Below, piece after piece: positions 24,988-33,475 of a DNA stretch of 64,000 nt (the stretch's first letter is position 1; the number at the start of each line of letters is the position of its first letter). The notes under the pieces were generated by a model, which saw only the letters and a list, made by a program, of their open reading frames with translations, had not been told where the DNA came from and did not search any database. Source of the stretch: a virus; the IMG/VR virus record IMGVR_UViG_3300044797_000318, positions 62,001-126,000 of that record; one strand, given 5' to 3'. A program made the translations under genes and the position numbers.

Positions 24988-25567
24988 GGAACTTGCTCGA
25001 ATTGCAATGATATAACTTACAAAAATAAAGAAGATCAATATCGGTAATGTGGGCGGAACCTAACTCCACCGAAGGAGACATCAGAGTAAAGAAACCATCG
25101 TCTCCTGTCAGGTGCTCCAATCCCAAAGCGTGCCCTATTTCGTGCATCACCACTTCGGTAGTCTCATCATTGGATAAACGCGACTTGACCACACCGATAT
25201 AAGGGATGCCCCGCTTACCTTGAAAGAAGGCTAAGGTGTTGTAATGATTAGTATTATCTAGCATAATAACTTCTGGATAATCAGGAGTGACATTGAGAAT
25301 GATGACAGCATCCGAGGGCATAACATCGGGTTGCGGCATCATTTTGATATCAAGTACTACTTGCCCGTTGGTGACTTCATTCCATTCCAAAGCTGCCGCC
25401 ATAATATGCGACATTTCTTCATTGTCTATGCCTCGACCCAGATACAAAGTTTTATGCACTGGTAGAGTATAATACATTTCTGGTGGCCGTATAATTGGCA
25501 TAACTATTCTAGCAAAACCAATCAAAAAGATAATGGTAAATGCAAGAGGCCACAGAAATAATCGCAT
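24974..25567 (-). CDS. Metzincin-type zinc metalloprotease
   Basis: 197 residues. N-terminal hydrophobic segment (about 5-25) suggests membrane anchoring or export. The zinc site is HEIGHALGLEH near residue 140, the extended HExxHxxGxxH motif of matrixins, with a Met-turn TLMSP about 17 residues later. Expected to cleave proteins in the periplasm or outside. Overlaps the RNA ligase gene. Target unknown. Confidence 0.85.
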   Translation of the reverse strand: MRLFLWPLAFTIIFLIGFARIVMPIIRPPEMYYTLPVHKTLYLGRGIDNEEMSHIMAAALEWNEVTNGQVVLDIKMMPQPDVMPSDAVIILNVTPDYPEVIMLDNTNHYNTLAFFQGKRGIPYIGVVKSRLSNDETTEVVMHEIGHALGLEHLTGDDGFFTLMSPSVELGSAHITDIDLLYFCKLYHCNSSKFHGHP

Positions 25568-25575
25568 CTTATTCC

Positions 25576-25965
25576 TTAATTAACTAATCTATTAGCGAGG
25601 GCAATTTTGACAAGTTGGTCAAATTTATCAGGGTGAGCCAAAGCTTCTGCCGCATATTTCCTAACATCAGGACAGTATTGCTTGAAAGAACCGCCATGAC
25701 CCAGATGTAAATGACACTCTTTGGTATCCATACACAAAGTAATAAGATTATTAGGAGCTAATTCTAATTCAGGAGTGAGGTGGAAGGGCCGCACGTGATG
25801 AACATTAAGTCTGTTTTTACTACCACAAGCGGCACAGCTAGGATGAGCTTCCCGAAAATGTTTTTCTACTGTGGGCCATTTAGAAGAACGTTTGGCACCA
25901 ATTCCAACATCTCGGAGGGCGTGCCTGGCTAAATTATATCCGTGTTGAATGGTCTTTATGATCAT
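25576..25965 (-). CDS. HNH nuclease, 129 aa
   Basis: CAACGSKNRLNVHHVRPFHL, then NNLITLC and CHLHLGHGG, a compact zinc-containing HNH fold as in McrA-like nucleases. No separate DNA-binding domain is visible, so it may be a packaging-type or free HNH nuclease rather than a homing enzyme. Neighbours are the protease and a helical-repeat protein. Confidence 0.8.
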   Translation of the reverse strand: MIIKTIQHGYNLARHALRDVGIGAKRSSKWPTVEKHFREAHPSCAACGSKNRLNVHHVRPFHLTPELELAPNNLITLCMDTKECHLHLGHGGSFKQYCPDVRKYAAEALAHPDKFDQLVKIALANRLVN

Positions 25966-25979
25966 TCAATAATGCATAA

Positions 25980-26675
25980 TTATACCATTAGTAAGAACTT
26001 CTTCATAGTAGACTTACGCACATATTTGGCAAACTTTTTTATCTCTTCACTATTATCACTATCTAATACAGATTGTTCAATCTTATCAACATTAGCAAGT
26101 TTAATTTTCTCAGCAAATAATCTCATATAAGTAAATGATTTAGATTGAATGATTAGATTTTCTATTTGTTCTATTTCAGATTTAGAAGTAAGATGTTTGG
26201 CTAACTCAAAAAGATAACGCGGCTTTCCCGAGGCAATAATAATATCCTTAAACTTACTAATGTTAGTTCCCTTAACGTGTTTGACATACATATGAATGTA
26301 TTTAACATTTTTAGATTTACTAATGAAATCTTCTAATGGTTTTTGGTCAGCTTTGGAAACGAAACAGGCAAACCGGGTAATGTATTTGATTTTTTTAGAA
26401 CCTAATACAATACCCTGCAATGCTTTAATATCAGCACCAGCGATATTCTGTGCGAAGAGATAAGCATACTTGGCATCTTTCTTATCAAGAATAACCTTCT
26501 GCATCAAATATGTTTTATATTGGAAATCAATAGCAAAGAAATAAGCAAAGGCTGCATCCGCCTTTTTGATTATTTCCTCTTGTAAACTTTCCATCTCTGA
26601 AACAAAAGATATTTCACTACGCCCTAGCCATCTGACTAAGTCAGCAGAAATATCACTATTGGAATACAATACCAT
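25980..26675 (-). CDS. Helical-repeat protein
   Basis: 231 residues made mostly of repeats of about 25-30 residues. Recurrent elements are YxxxFAxxI/V, a short polar turn, then LxxIIxxSKxxKY (for example around YAYLFAQNI, YITRFACFV, YIHMYVKHV, YLFELAKHL, YMRLFAEKI). Such arrays form a curved scaffold for binding protein or nucleic acid. Family not recognised. Lies directly upstream of Rnl1. Confidence 0.65.
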   Translation of the reverse strand: MVLYSNSDISADLVRWLGRSEISFVSEMESLQEEIIKKADAAFAYFFAIDFQYKTYLMQKVILDKKDAKYAYLFAQNIAGADIKALQGIVLGSKKIKYITRFACFVSKADQKPLEDFISKSKNVKYIHMYVKHVKGTNISKFKDIIIASGKPRYLFELAKHLTSKSEIEQIENLIIQSKSFTYMRLFAEKIKLANVDKIEQSVLDSDNSEEIKKFAKYVRKSTMKKFLLMV

Positions 26676-26697
26676 ACCTAAGTATATATCGTATACA

Positions 26698-27945
26698 CTA
26701 GTAATAAAACTTGGCTATCTCCAATATTTTATCAAGAAAGGAATTGCCCCAAGTACCATCTTTACGGTTCTTTTGGATGAAATCCTTCATGTCGACAGAT
26801 TTACCATCGAACATATTGAAAAATGGAGCTGTCCATAGCTTACCATTTCGCAATTTAGCGACACCTTGAACCGCGATGGCAAAGATCTTCTTGTCGCCAG
26901 CCTTGATGATTTGACATTCATTATAAATTGTTCGGAAAGCTAGATCATGATCTTGAATAGCTTTCACTAGTCCCACCTTGATCTTTTGCAGGTTCTTGAC
27001 GATTTCCTCTGGTAGCATCGGGATAACATCGTCATCCTTCTCTGCCAAAATAATTTCAACAATATTGCGTTCCGAAGAAGCCAAAGCATCACGCACCTTA
27101 TTGTAAGCTACATAAGATGGGTTTTTGAGTTTGATACGATTGAACTTAGCATCTCGAACCACTACACCTTCGTGTTCCATTGGATTGAGCGAAGAAACCC
27201 ATTCTACTAAGGCTGGAATGGTGGTGTAGCTATGTGCTTGCACTTTGGGTATTCTGCCGTCCAAAGGAAGTCCCTCGAGCTCTGACTCGCTGAGAGTAAG
27301 CAAATTACGAGCAGATAATAGGGTTATACCATTATTTGGATAATAGACCACAATACGGTTGTAAGGAGTAGTTAGCTCAAAGCAATAAGTAAAATACTTA
27401 TCCAAACCAGCAGTTAGTTCATCGAAGGTCATCCCGGTCGTTTCTTGGGCGGCCTTCTCGAATAAAGTTCGGAAGGTAAATAGATTATTATCCATAATCA
27501 GATCAGCCTCTGGCACAGATCGGGTTGCCACGCACCACTGTTCAGTAAATGGATCAAAATAGACAATGCATAGAGTGCCGTCCAACTTTTCTAACACTTT
27601 GAGCTGAGGATCGCTCCAATTGATTTCAGCAGCTGATCCCTGACCGTGATTGAAAAACCTCTTCATTGGGTAAGCTAAGATGCGGGTTTTGCCTGGGGAC
27701 AAATGATCATAGGAAGCTTTCTTACCAGGAACAGTAATGGACTGCGATGCCAATGAAGTTCCGTTCTCGCAAGCCAAGACTAGACCACGGCATTCTTGTG
27801 CCAAAGGATCGTGTTCCTTAGCTTCAATCTGATCATAATTGAGAGAGAACTTATGACCTGACTTGGAGAAGGATACATAGACCCCGTGATCGCGGGCCAA
27901 ATCACCAAAGGTGTGGTTGGTCAAATAGTCTTGCACTAATAGCAT
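26698..27945 (-). CDS. rnlA: RNA ligase 1 (T4 Rnl1 type)
   Basis: 415 residues. Matches T4 Rnl1: AQECRGLVLA, PMKRFFNHGQ, LEKLDGTLCIVYFD with the adenylated Lys, FELTTPYNRIV, and EGVVVRDAKFNRIKLKN. T4 Rnl1 re-seals tRNA cut in the anticodon loop by host defence nucleases after end-healing by Pnkp. ATG at 27945 chosen. The stop is TAG; read-through would add 14 codons to another TAG. Confidence 0.93.
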   Translation of the reverse strand: MLLVQDYLTNHTFGDLARDHGVYVSFSKSGHKFSLNYDQIEAKEHDPLAQECRGLVLACENGTSLASQSITVPGKKASYDHLSPGKTRILAYPMKRFFNHGQGSAAEINWSDPQLKVLEKLDGTLCIVYFDPFTEQWCVATRSVPEADLIMDNNLFTFRTLFEKAAQETTGMTFDELTAGLDKYFTYCFELTTPYNRIVVYYPNNGITLLSARNLLTLSESELEGLPLDGRIPKVQAHSYTTIPALVEWVSSLNPMEHEGVVVRDAKFNRIKLKNPSYVAYNKVRDALASSERNIVEIILAEKDDDVIPMLPEEIVKNLQKIKVGLVKAIQDHDLAFRTIYNECQIIKAGDKKIFAIAVQGVAKLRNGKLWTAPFFNMFDGKSVDMKDFIQKNRKDGTWGNSFLDKILEIAKFYY

Positions 27946-27954
27946 AATCAAACC

Positions 27955-28386
27955 TTACTTCTTGTAATATATTTTTGGAATACTAAAACTCACTTGCTGG
28001 CGGAGAAAGTCCTCCGCATTTTTACGTCCTTCCTCCATAGCTGCCTCCAATTCTTCTTTTGAGATAGGTTTGACCCTATCTAACTCTTCTGGCGTGCAGG
28101 CCTCAAACTCCCAATGCTCACCATATTTATTTTTCATATAGGCCTCGAACTCTTCATCCGTCAAAGACGATAAATAGCTGGCCGATTGTTTTTTATCTAA
28201 TGCTATTTCTGAGATCAAATCTCCCACCAGTTGGCTAAGATGACTTTTCAATATCAGCAACTGATTGTGTGTCAAGGCTCGCACTTCGGGAGATGCTATT
28301 TTTTCCGACAAAGTATAATGTAATTGCTCAAATACTTTTTTGCCATAAAGAGAGAGGGTGCCGTCTTCCTTGAAGATTTTATACAT
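27955..28386 (-). CDS. Hypothetical acidic helical protein, 143 aa
   Basis: Starts MYKIFKEDGTLSLYGK and is rich in E, L and K with likely coiled-coil stretches (DEEFEAYMKNKY, EELEAAMEEGRKNAEDFL). No domain recognised. The ATG lies one base behind the TAG stop of the upstream membrane gene, which argues that this TAG does terminate translation. Confidence 0.66.
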   Translation of the reverse strand: MYKIFKEDGTLSLYGKKVFEQLHYTLSEKIASPEVRALTHNQLLILKSHLSQLVGDLISEIALDKKQSASYLSSLTDEEFEAYMKNKYGEHWEFEACTPEELDRVKPISKEELEAAMEEGRKNAEDFLRQQVSFSIPKIYYKK

Positions 28387-28387
28387 G

Positions 28388-28630
28388 CTAATCCTTTGTA
28401 ATAAGTAGACATAGAGCACATATAACGAGTGGTATGATGGTCGCCCAACTGATGGTAGTGTTGGTTCCCAGCGTCATAGCAATATGTCTGGTGTCTGGGA
28501 CATTTTCCCATAACCACCAATGTGATAAGAAGGCAAAACCACAGAAGATAACGGCTCGAATCATCCACCCAAAAAACATATGGACAAAGACAATAGCGCA
28601 TAACAAAATGATAGCTAAGGTAATGGTCAT
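28388..28630 (-). CDS. Small inner-membrane protein, 80 aa
   Basis: Two to three hydrophobic helices (LAIILLCAIVFVHMFFGW, AVIFCGFAFLSHWWLW, WATIIPLVICALCLLI). No motif. Stop is TAG, with TAA three codons later in frame. Starts four bases inside the upstream small gene. Confidence 0.6.
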   Translation of the reverse strand: MTITLAIILLCAIVFVHMFFGWMIRAVIFCGFAFLSHWWLWENVPDTRHIAMTLGTNTTISWATIIPLVICALCLLITKD

Positions 28631-28809
28631 AATAATTCCTCCGCCTCATTTTGTTTGAGTTGTCCTGAGATTTCATTCAACCCAGCTTCAAGGCATAGGT
28701 TGATTATTTCTGATAAGGAAACCATATCCCCATCTATTTTGATTAGAGGTTGCACTTCTTCCAATTGCGAAAGAAGTTGTTCATCTAATGATATTTGATA
28801 TTGTTTCAT
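28627..28809 (-). CDS. Small ribbon-helix-helix-like protein, 60 aa
   Basis: KQYQISLDEQLLSQLEEVQPLI then SLSEIINLCLEAGLNEI: a short strand followed by two helices, the pattern of CopG/Arc-type DNA-binding dimers. It could repress its own promoter at 28833-28860. Assignment by pattern only. Confidence 0.6.
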   Translation of the reverse strand: MKQYQISLDEQLLSQLEEVQPLIKIDGDMVSLSEIINLCLEAGLNEISGQLKQNEAEELL

Positions 28810-28832
28810 AGGGTGCCTATCCAGATACCTCT

Positions 28833-28860
28833 ATTATAATTTTTACAAATAGCCTGTCAA
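28833..28860 (-). promoter_or_regulatory. Sigma70-type promoter
   Basis: Minus strand TTGACA, exactly 16 bases, TATAAT: consensus boxes upstream of the ribbon-helix-helix-like gene. Confidence 0.82.
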
Positions 28861-28864
28861 GGGT

Positions 28865-29113
28865 TTATCCTGAAAAATTAGGTGGCAGGATAAAATCAAT
28901 GATAGCCACGCTATCCAAGGCACGCAAGCTATCGTAGGCTTCTTGCTGACGGTCGTCAGGAAACTCTACAATTATTTGGGCCTTGGGCTCGAGGGTAGCG
29001 AGGATGACGATGAACGGCAATTTCTTGATTTCTCCTTGGAAGGCCGCGATAGCCTTAGCTCGGGAGGCAGGAGAATAATCGTAGTTGAGTTGAAGAAAAA
29101 TCGTTCTTCTCAT
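28865..29113 (-). CDS. Hypothetical protein, 82 aa
   Basis: Alternating strands and helices (RRTIFLQLNYDYSPASRAKAI, PFIVILATLEPKAQIIVEF), perhaps a small ferredoxin-like fold. Overlaps the upstream gene by ATGA. Not recognised. Confidence 0.6.
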   Translation of the reverse strand: MRRTIFLQLNYDYSPASRAKAIAAFQGEIKKLPFIVILATLEPKAQIIVEFPDDRQQEAYDSLRALDSVAIIDFILPPNFSG

Positions 29114-29352
29114 TTAGTTTTCTTGATCTGCAAGTGGTGCCCCAACTGACGCAATGTCTTAGCTGTCGTATCAGAGGCTTTGACCACCACTCGATCAATG
29201 AGATTGAGCTCTTCCACGATGACTAACTCTTGCCCAACCAGTTTTCTGATGGGTAGAAAAAGATATTCCTCTACTAATTGGGCATGCTGTTCTGCGGTCA
29301 GGGGTGGACAGAAGTCCGTCTCAAAACCTAATTGAATGACATAAGTTTTCAT
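29110..29352 (-). CDS. Hypothetical protein, 80 aa
   Basis: Start at 29352 gives MKTYVIQLGFETDFCPPLTAEQ. Size and strand pattern resemble the next gene (29113-28865), so the pair may be distant duplicates. Begins just behind the Pnkp stop and probably shares its transcript. No known domain. Confidence 0.6.
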   Translation of the reverse strand: MKTYVIQLGFETDFCPPLTAEQHAQLVEEYLFLPIRKLVGQELVIVEELNLIDRVVVKASDTTAKTLRQLGHHLQIKKTK

Positions 29353-29363
29353 ATTAGTTCCTA

Positions 29364-30320
29364 TCAAAAGTTTCCAGGAGCAACTTGAAAACAAGTTAAC
29401 CCTTTGGAACGCCAATACTCAACCACCTGATCGCGATCGTCCAAAACGCAGAGTACGTTGTACTTACCTTCGATATGCTCTTGATAAATCTCTTCCTTGA
29501 TAATGGCATCCTTACGAAAGTCATCCGTCTTGCGCATATACAACTGATACTGAATAGGATAAATAGTACCACTATTGGCGACCATACAATACTTCTCAAT
29601 AAACCTAATGGTCTCTGGTCGATACTTATCTTCACGGCCAGAACAAAAAATGATCTGACGACCAGCATTATAGTGAGCTTTGATGGTCTCAATAACTGGA
29701 GCATTCGGCAAATCTTTCAGATCGCAATCGGTAGCATCGTAAGGGCTACGATTGTGGATCAAAGCTAAGGTGCCGTCTAAATCGCACAAGACTGCTTCGG
29801 GAGCTCCCGGAATTTCTTCTGGGCCATCAATAGTATTATTGACGTTGCCCTTTTGCTCTTGAAAGATTTCCACACGCGGCTTATAGAATTTGTGCTGGGT
29901 TTTGCCAGACTCTTTCCACCACTTCTTGATGACATCATCCGGCACTCGGGCCGCACCTTCTCGCTTAGAGTTGCGTTCCAAAGCTTCTTCCAATTCCACA
30001 TAGAAAGACTTTTCCATTACTTGAATGTCAGCATTGATAGACTTAGCAATCTTGCAGACATCATCGAAGTGGCGTCGGTTCAAGTTCAAGTTGTCTATAA
30101 CAATATTCTTGCCTCTTTTTAGGCTATCTCGGATCAAATAATTACGAACGTCCGTAATGATCTTCTCGTAGTCTTGCGACCAAACGGAACCATTCATCAT
30201 AGCTCGCAAATCATCATTGTTGATGCGAACCCAACTGTTCGGATCTTTGGCGACTAATTGTTTGGCATAAGTTGATTTGCCGCTGGCCGGTAAGCCAACT
30301 AATATTTCTACTCTAATCAT
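29364..30320 (-). CDS. pseT: Polynucleotide 5'-kinase/3'-phosphatase (T4 Pnkp type)
   Basis: 318 residues. N-terminal P-loop kinase with GLPASGKST at 9-17 and a lid rich in Arg; C-terminal HAD phosphatase with LCDLDGTLA and CSGREDKYR. T4 Pnkp heals cleaved tRNA ends, removing 2',3'-cyclic phosphate and adding 5'-phosphate, before Rnl1 joins them. ATG at 30320 has AGGTGA upstream. Close to T4 in size (301). Rnl1 lies about 1.4 kb downstream on the same strand. Confidence 0.95.
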   Translation of the reverse strand: MIRVEILVGLPASGKSTYAKQLVAKDPNSWVRINNDDLRAMMNGSVWSQDYEKIITDVRNYLIRDSLKRGKNIVIDNLNLNRRHFDDVCKIAKSINADIQVMEKSFYVELEEALERNSKREGAARVPDDVIKKWWKESGKTQHKFYKPRVEIFQEQKGNVNNTIDGPEEIPGAPEAVLCDLDGTLALIHNRSPYDATDCDLKDLPNAPVIETIKAHYNAGRQIIFCSGREDKYRPETIRFIEKYCMVANSGTIYPIQYQLYMRKTDDFRKDAIIKEEIYQEHIEGKYNVLCVLDDRDQVVEYWRSKGLTCFQVAPGNF

Positions 30321-30335
30321 TTGTTTCACCTATTA

Positions 30336-30665
30336 CTAAAGGAACGCTTTATTGTTAATGGCCTTTTCCACTTCATCCAAAGTCTCAAATCGATGTCCAT
30401 CTAAAAGAAAACCATTCTCATCATAACTCAAAGTTTTTTGGAACTGGGTCAACAAAAACTCATACCTCTTACGCAAAACAAGATAATCAAAATCTTGATC
30501 AATCGCCTCTCTAAAATATGAGATATCCATATAATACCAAATATCATTGCTGATATTTGTATACAATGCATAGAACGCAGAACCAATTTTAGATAGACTT
30601 CTATTCTGTGCGTAATGGTCTAAAACTTTATATTCTTCTTTGGGAAGAAGGGCTATCTTTTTCAT
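30336..30665 (-). CDS. Hypothetical protein ending KAFL
   Basis: 109 residues, helical and aromatic (YFREAIDQDFDYLVLRKRYEFLL), not recognised. The C-terminus, AINNKAFL, resembles the KAFW ends of two zinc-ribbon proteins. Termination is by TAG followed immediately by TAA. Confidence 0.6.
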   Translation of the reverse strand: MKKIALLPKEEYKVLDHYAQNRSLSKIGSAFYALYTNISNDIWYYMDISYFREAIDQDFDYLVLRKRYEFLLTQFQKTLSYDENGFLLDGHRFETLDEVEKAINNKAFL

Positions 30666-30938
30666 TTAGTGAGGCCTTTTACCTTGTAAAAACTCTTCAT
30701 AAGTAATAGCGGTGCCTGTCGGCCCAATACCAGTGGCTATAAAACTACCATTAGACAATCTTACCGTGTCTATTCCAAAACGCTTTTTGAGCCCGGTAAA
30801 AGGGACATACTCAATTTCACGATGACCATTGCCCTTACAATTGAGACAGACAACACCCACTCCCTTAGGTTCCGCAAAACCACAGTAGATACCGGTGCCA
30901 CCACAAGAAGAACATTCTGCTTTGACTACACTTTTCAT
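30666..30938 (-). CDS. DnaJ-type zinc-finger protein, 90 aa
   Basis: CSSCGGTGIYC and CLNCKGNGH are CxxCxGxG repeats like the cysteine-rich region of DnaJ, giving one or two zinc sites. The rest (VRLSNGSFIATGIGPTGTAITYEEF) is short and beta-rich. No J domain. The start overlaps the stop of an HNH remnant by ATGA. May act as a small RNA- or protein-binding module. Confidence 0.7.
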   Translation of the reverse strand: MKSVVKAECSSCGGTGIYCGFAEPKGVGVVCLNCKGNGHREIEYVPFTGLKKRFGIDTVRLSNGSFIATGIGPTGTAITYEEFLQGKRPH

Positions 30939-31162
30939 TGAAATTTGACCTTGTCTTTAACTGAGAAATCAAAAATACGAGCTATATGAGCTTTAAATTC
31001 GTCGTATGACATATTACCCTTCATCCTATTACAGAGCCAACAACACGGAACCACATTATTTTTGTTGTGCGGAAAATTGTTATTTACCCTATCAAGTCCA
31101 TTATAAGTAAAATAACCATCTCTTATTCTCTCCTCTTTATAGAATTCAAAATTGACGACAAA
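30935..31162 (-). pseudogene. 3' remnant of an HNH endonuclease
   Basis: An open frame without start codon reads YKEERIRDGYFTYNGLDRVN, then NKNNVVPCCWLCNRMKGNMS: the second half of an HNH/zinc nuclease (LDRxxxxxxYxxxNxVPCCxxCNRxK). The N-terminal half is missing; the frame begins directly after two TAA codons that end the MoxR gene. A deleted mobile element. Confidence 0.75.
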
Positions 31163-31165
31163 TTA

Positions 31166-32272
31166 TTATTTATTGAATGTGACGCCTACACTCAAAGTTG
31201 TGAATAAGTCAAAAAATAATTTACATTGATAAAGTTTATGAATTTTTATTTGCTCAAAATCAAAGCTATTATGGAGCCCCATCACTTGCATCTCCGTCTC
31301 TACTTTGTATTGATTGAAAAAATTGCACAAGTGTTCTAAATAAATAAATCTATTCTTGGACTTATCCGCGAACACTTTCAGCTTGGCATGATAGCAAGCC
31401 GCTATCACGAAGACAATTTTTTCAGTAGGCACTAAGTCATCGAAGTTGAGGGACATCTGCCCGCGTTCAATTAGGGAATGAACAAACGGCTCAAACTTAC
31501 GATAGAACTCGTACCATAACTTGAACCTCAAACCAGCTTCGCTACCTACATAACCAGAAATAATTTGAGTGACTGATTCGATATCAGGTATTTTGAGCTC
31601 TTTGGATTTGACCAAAGCCTGCGAGGCCCAAGTCCAACTACGAGGTGAGGGGGAGGCATAAGCGGTATCTTCTATGGAAGCGCAAGCAAATTGTGGATCG
31701 CTACGCAAAAATCCGATGATAAGATCGTGGACATTATTAGCTTTCGCCCAGTCAACCCAGCGTTCAAAATTGAAAGACAAAATATACTTAGCGCCCCTAT
31801 CCAGTAAGGCAGAACTAAGTTGATTAGAGAAGGCTCCCTCATTGGGAAGGTTACCAGTCAGAATACAAGAGATAGCATTGATAGGAACGCCATTGATTTT
31901 CTTGAATAATAAAATCTCCAATAGAGGGGCGGTCACTTCTGGCTGCACCTTATCTACTTCATCGAAAAGAATGATGCTATCAGGTTTAGCATCACCTATT
32001 AGTTTGGGTAGAAAATGAGGAGACTTGAAATTGATAACATCCCCAGGAGAACTCATATCTGGATAGCCAGCCAAGTCGGGGCGTTCGATGACACTTAGAT
32101 TTATATAATTGATTTTGAGCCTGCACTCTTTAGCGGCCTGAATTGCAATCTCTGTTTTACCCACACCTCTTTGCCCAAAAAGAAAACAGTTGTGCCCAGA
32201 ACGAATGAAAAACTTAGTTAGATTGAGGGCTTGTTCTTGGTCGATCTCAGTTAAATTGAGGGCGTTGGGCAT
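31166..32272 (-). CDS. MoxR-type AAA+ ATPase
   Basis: 368 residues. Walker A FGQRGVGKTEI, Walker B SIILFDEVDK, sensor 1 TGNLPNEG, arginine region LLDRGAKY and sensor-2-like SPSPRSWTW. MoxR ATPases remodel proteins together with VWA-domain partners. Paralogue of 43705-44826 (shared INLSVxERxDLxGYP). No VWA gene adjoins this copy; the VWA protein at 41038 is a candidate partner. Start has AAAGGA upstream, behind two palindromes. Confidence 0.9.
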   Translation of the reverse strand: MPNALNLTEIDQEQALNLTKFFIRSGHNCFLFGQRGVGKTEIAIQAAKECRLKINYINLSVIERPDLAGYPDMSSPGDVINFKSPHFLPKLIGDAKPDSIILFDEVDKVQPEVTAPLLEILLFKKINGVPINAISCILTGNLPNEGAFSNQLSSALLDRGAKYILSFNFERWVDWAKANNVHDLIIGFLRSDPQFACASIEDTAYASPSPRSWTWASQALVKSKELKIPDIESVTQIISGYVGSEAGLRFKLWYEFYRKFEPFVHSLIERGQMSLNFDDLVPTEKIVFVIAACYHAKLKVFADKSKNRFIYLEHLCNFFNQYKVETEMQVMGLHNSFDFEQIKIHKLYQCKLFFDLFTTLSVGVTFNK

Positions 32273-32278
32273 ATTTCC

Positions 32279-32305
32279 TTTGATATATCAAAAGGATATA
32301 TATCC
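32279..32305 (-). promoter_or_regulatory. Two adjacent perfect palindromes upstream of moxR
   Basis: TTTGATATATCAAA (14 bases, 32279-32292) and GGATATATATCC (12 bases, 32294-32305) lie side by side just before the ribosome-binding site of the MoxR gene. They could be operators or overlap a -10 element. No clear -35 box is seen. Confidence 0.4.
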
Positions 32306-32315
32306 CAACTAACCA

Positions 32316-32543
32316 TTAGTTGAATAACGGTTTTTGCTCTTTTATCTCATTGACATATTCAGGAATATAAAAAACTGTCTCAAAAATCTGAATGGCAAAC
32401 TGCGCTTCTTCGTTTCCGTCCAGTAGGGCTTGCTTTTTACATTCGCCCACTTCGTGATTGGCAGCCTCGGGAGAAATAGCTAATGATATGAGATGCCATT
32501 TGTTTTTTGGTCTGCTCTTGGTATAAATTCCATGAATCGTCAT
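32316..32543 (-). CDS. Hypothetical protein, 75 aa
   Basis: Starts MTIHGIYTKSRPKNKWHLIS; alternating polar and hydrophobic residues suggest a small alpha/beta fold. Not recognised. Lies between the A-type carrier and MoxR genes on the same strand. Confidence 0.6.
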   Translation of the reverse strand: MTIHGIYTKSRPKNKWHLISLAISPEAANHEVGECKKQALLDGNEEAQFAIQIFETVFYIPEYVNEIKEQKPLFN

Positions 32544-32555
32544 ATAGTTCCTTTG

Positions 32556-32906
32556 TCAGACCGCGAAAGATTTACCGCAGCCACAGGATGATTTTTCATT
32601 GGGATTGAGAAACTTGAAACCTCTTTTCAGGAGAGTTTGCTCCCAATCTAATGTGCACCCACTGAGATACAATAAACTTTTGGGGTCTACAACAACATTG
32701 ATGTCGTGGTATGAAAAGACTTTATCTGTCTCTTTGGGAGGCGCATCCTCAAACTGAATAACATAAGTAAAGCCTGAACATCCCCCACCTTTGAGACCCA
32801 ATCTCAGATAAGCATAAGGAGTACCACGTTTTTCCAATTGTAGCTTAGCCTGCCCGGCCGCTTTGGGAGACACAAACACTTGTAATGTCTTTTCAGTTTC
32901 CATCAT
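32556..32906 (-). CDS. A-type Fe-S carrier (IscA/ErpA family), copy 1
   Basis: 116 residues. Cys43 in GGGCSGFTY and Cys108/Cys110 in SSCGCGKSF are the three cluster ligands of A-type carriers, which deliver Fe-S clusters to target enzymes. Starts by ATG overlapping the exonuclease stop. A second, divergent copy is at 36211-36534, and the scaffold IscU at 6351. Confidence 0.93.
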   Translation of the reverse strand: MMETEKTLQVFVSPKAAGQAKLQLEKRGTPYAYLRLGLKGGGCSGFTYVIQFEDAPPKETDKVFSYHDINVVVDPKSLLYLSGCTLDWEQTLLKRGFKFLNPNEKSSCGCGKSFAV

Positions 32907-33475
32907 CAGTATGCGTCTTTATTGGTATTCTCTCGTAGCATATTGATGAATAGCTGCCCTTGTTCTATAGCATCATCAAGAGCAATATGTGTATGCGGTG
33001 TGGCAGGGAACCAACGCTTAGGCATATTCTTTTTAGTAGATTGTCGATACTCCGTTCCCATCATAGCCATGGCATAAGTTTTGATATCAAGAGCAGAAAA
33101 AGAAAATGGACTATCATATCCGAAGTGAATAATATAATTATATACAAACATAAAATCGAAAGTAGCAGGATACCCCACAAATACCGGTTTGCCCTCTATT
33201 TTATTCACCCATGAAACAAACTGACCAATTGCTTGTCCAGCTTCTACTATATTTTGGCGAGTGGCTTCGTAAGCTGCTTTATTTTTATCCCACCATTCCA
33301 TCGTATCTTTATTAGGTTTAGTTCCCACCACCTCTTCCAGATTGATAGAAAAAGTATCAATCAATTCACCATTAGATGAAAAAGCCGCAGCGCCTAAACT
33401 AAGCATAGAGTTATCGCGTGGAATTGGCCCATTTACTTCAACATCTACGCTACAATACCATTCATTATTTTTCAT
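32906..33475 (-). CDS. DEDD 3'-5' exonuclease (DnaQ fold)
   Basis: About 189 residues. CSVDVEVNG is ExoI (two acidic residues), PVFVGYPATFDFMFV is ExoII and HIALDDAIEQG is ExoIII (DEDDh), so it should degrade single-stranded DNA or RNA from the 3' end. Start taken at the ATG at 33475; a GTG at 33487 would add four residues. The start is overlapped by the end of an HNH gene, a frequent homing insertion position. Confidence 0.85.
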   Translation of the reverse strand: MKNNEWYCSVDVEVNGPIPRDNSMLSLGAAAFSSNGELIDTFSINLEEVVGTKPNKDTMEWWDKNKAAYEATRQNIVEAGQAIGQFVSWVNKIEGKPVFVGYPATFDFMFVYNYIIHFGYDSPFSFSALDIKTYAMAMMGTEYRQSTKKNMPKRWFPATPHTHIALDDAIEQGQLFINMLRENTNKDAY

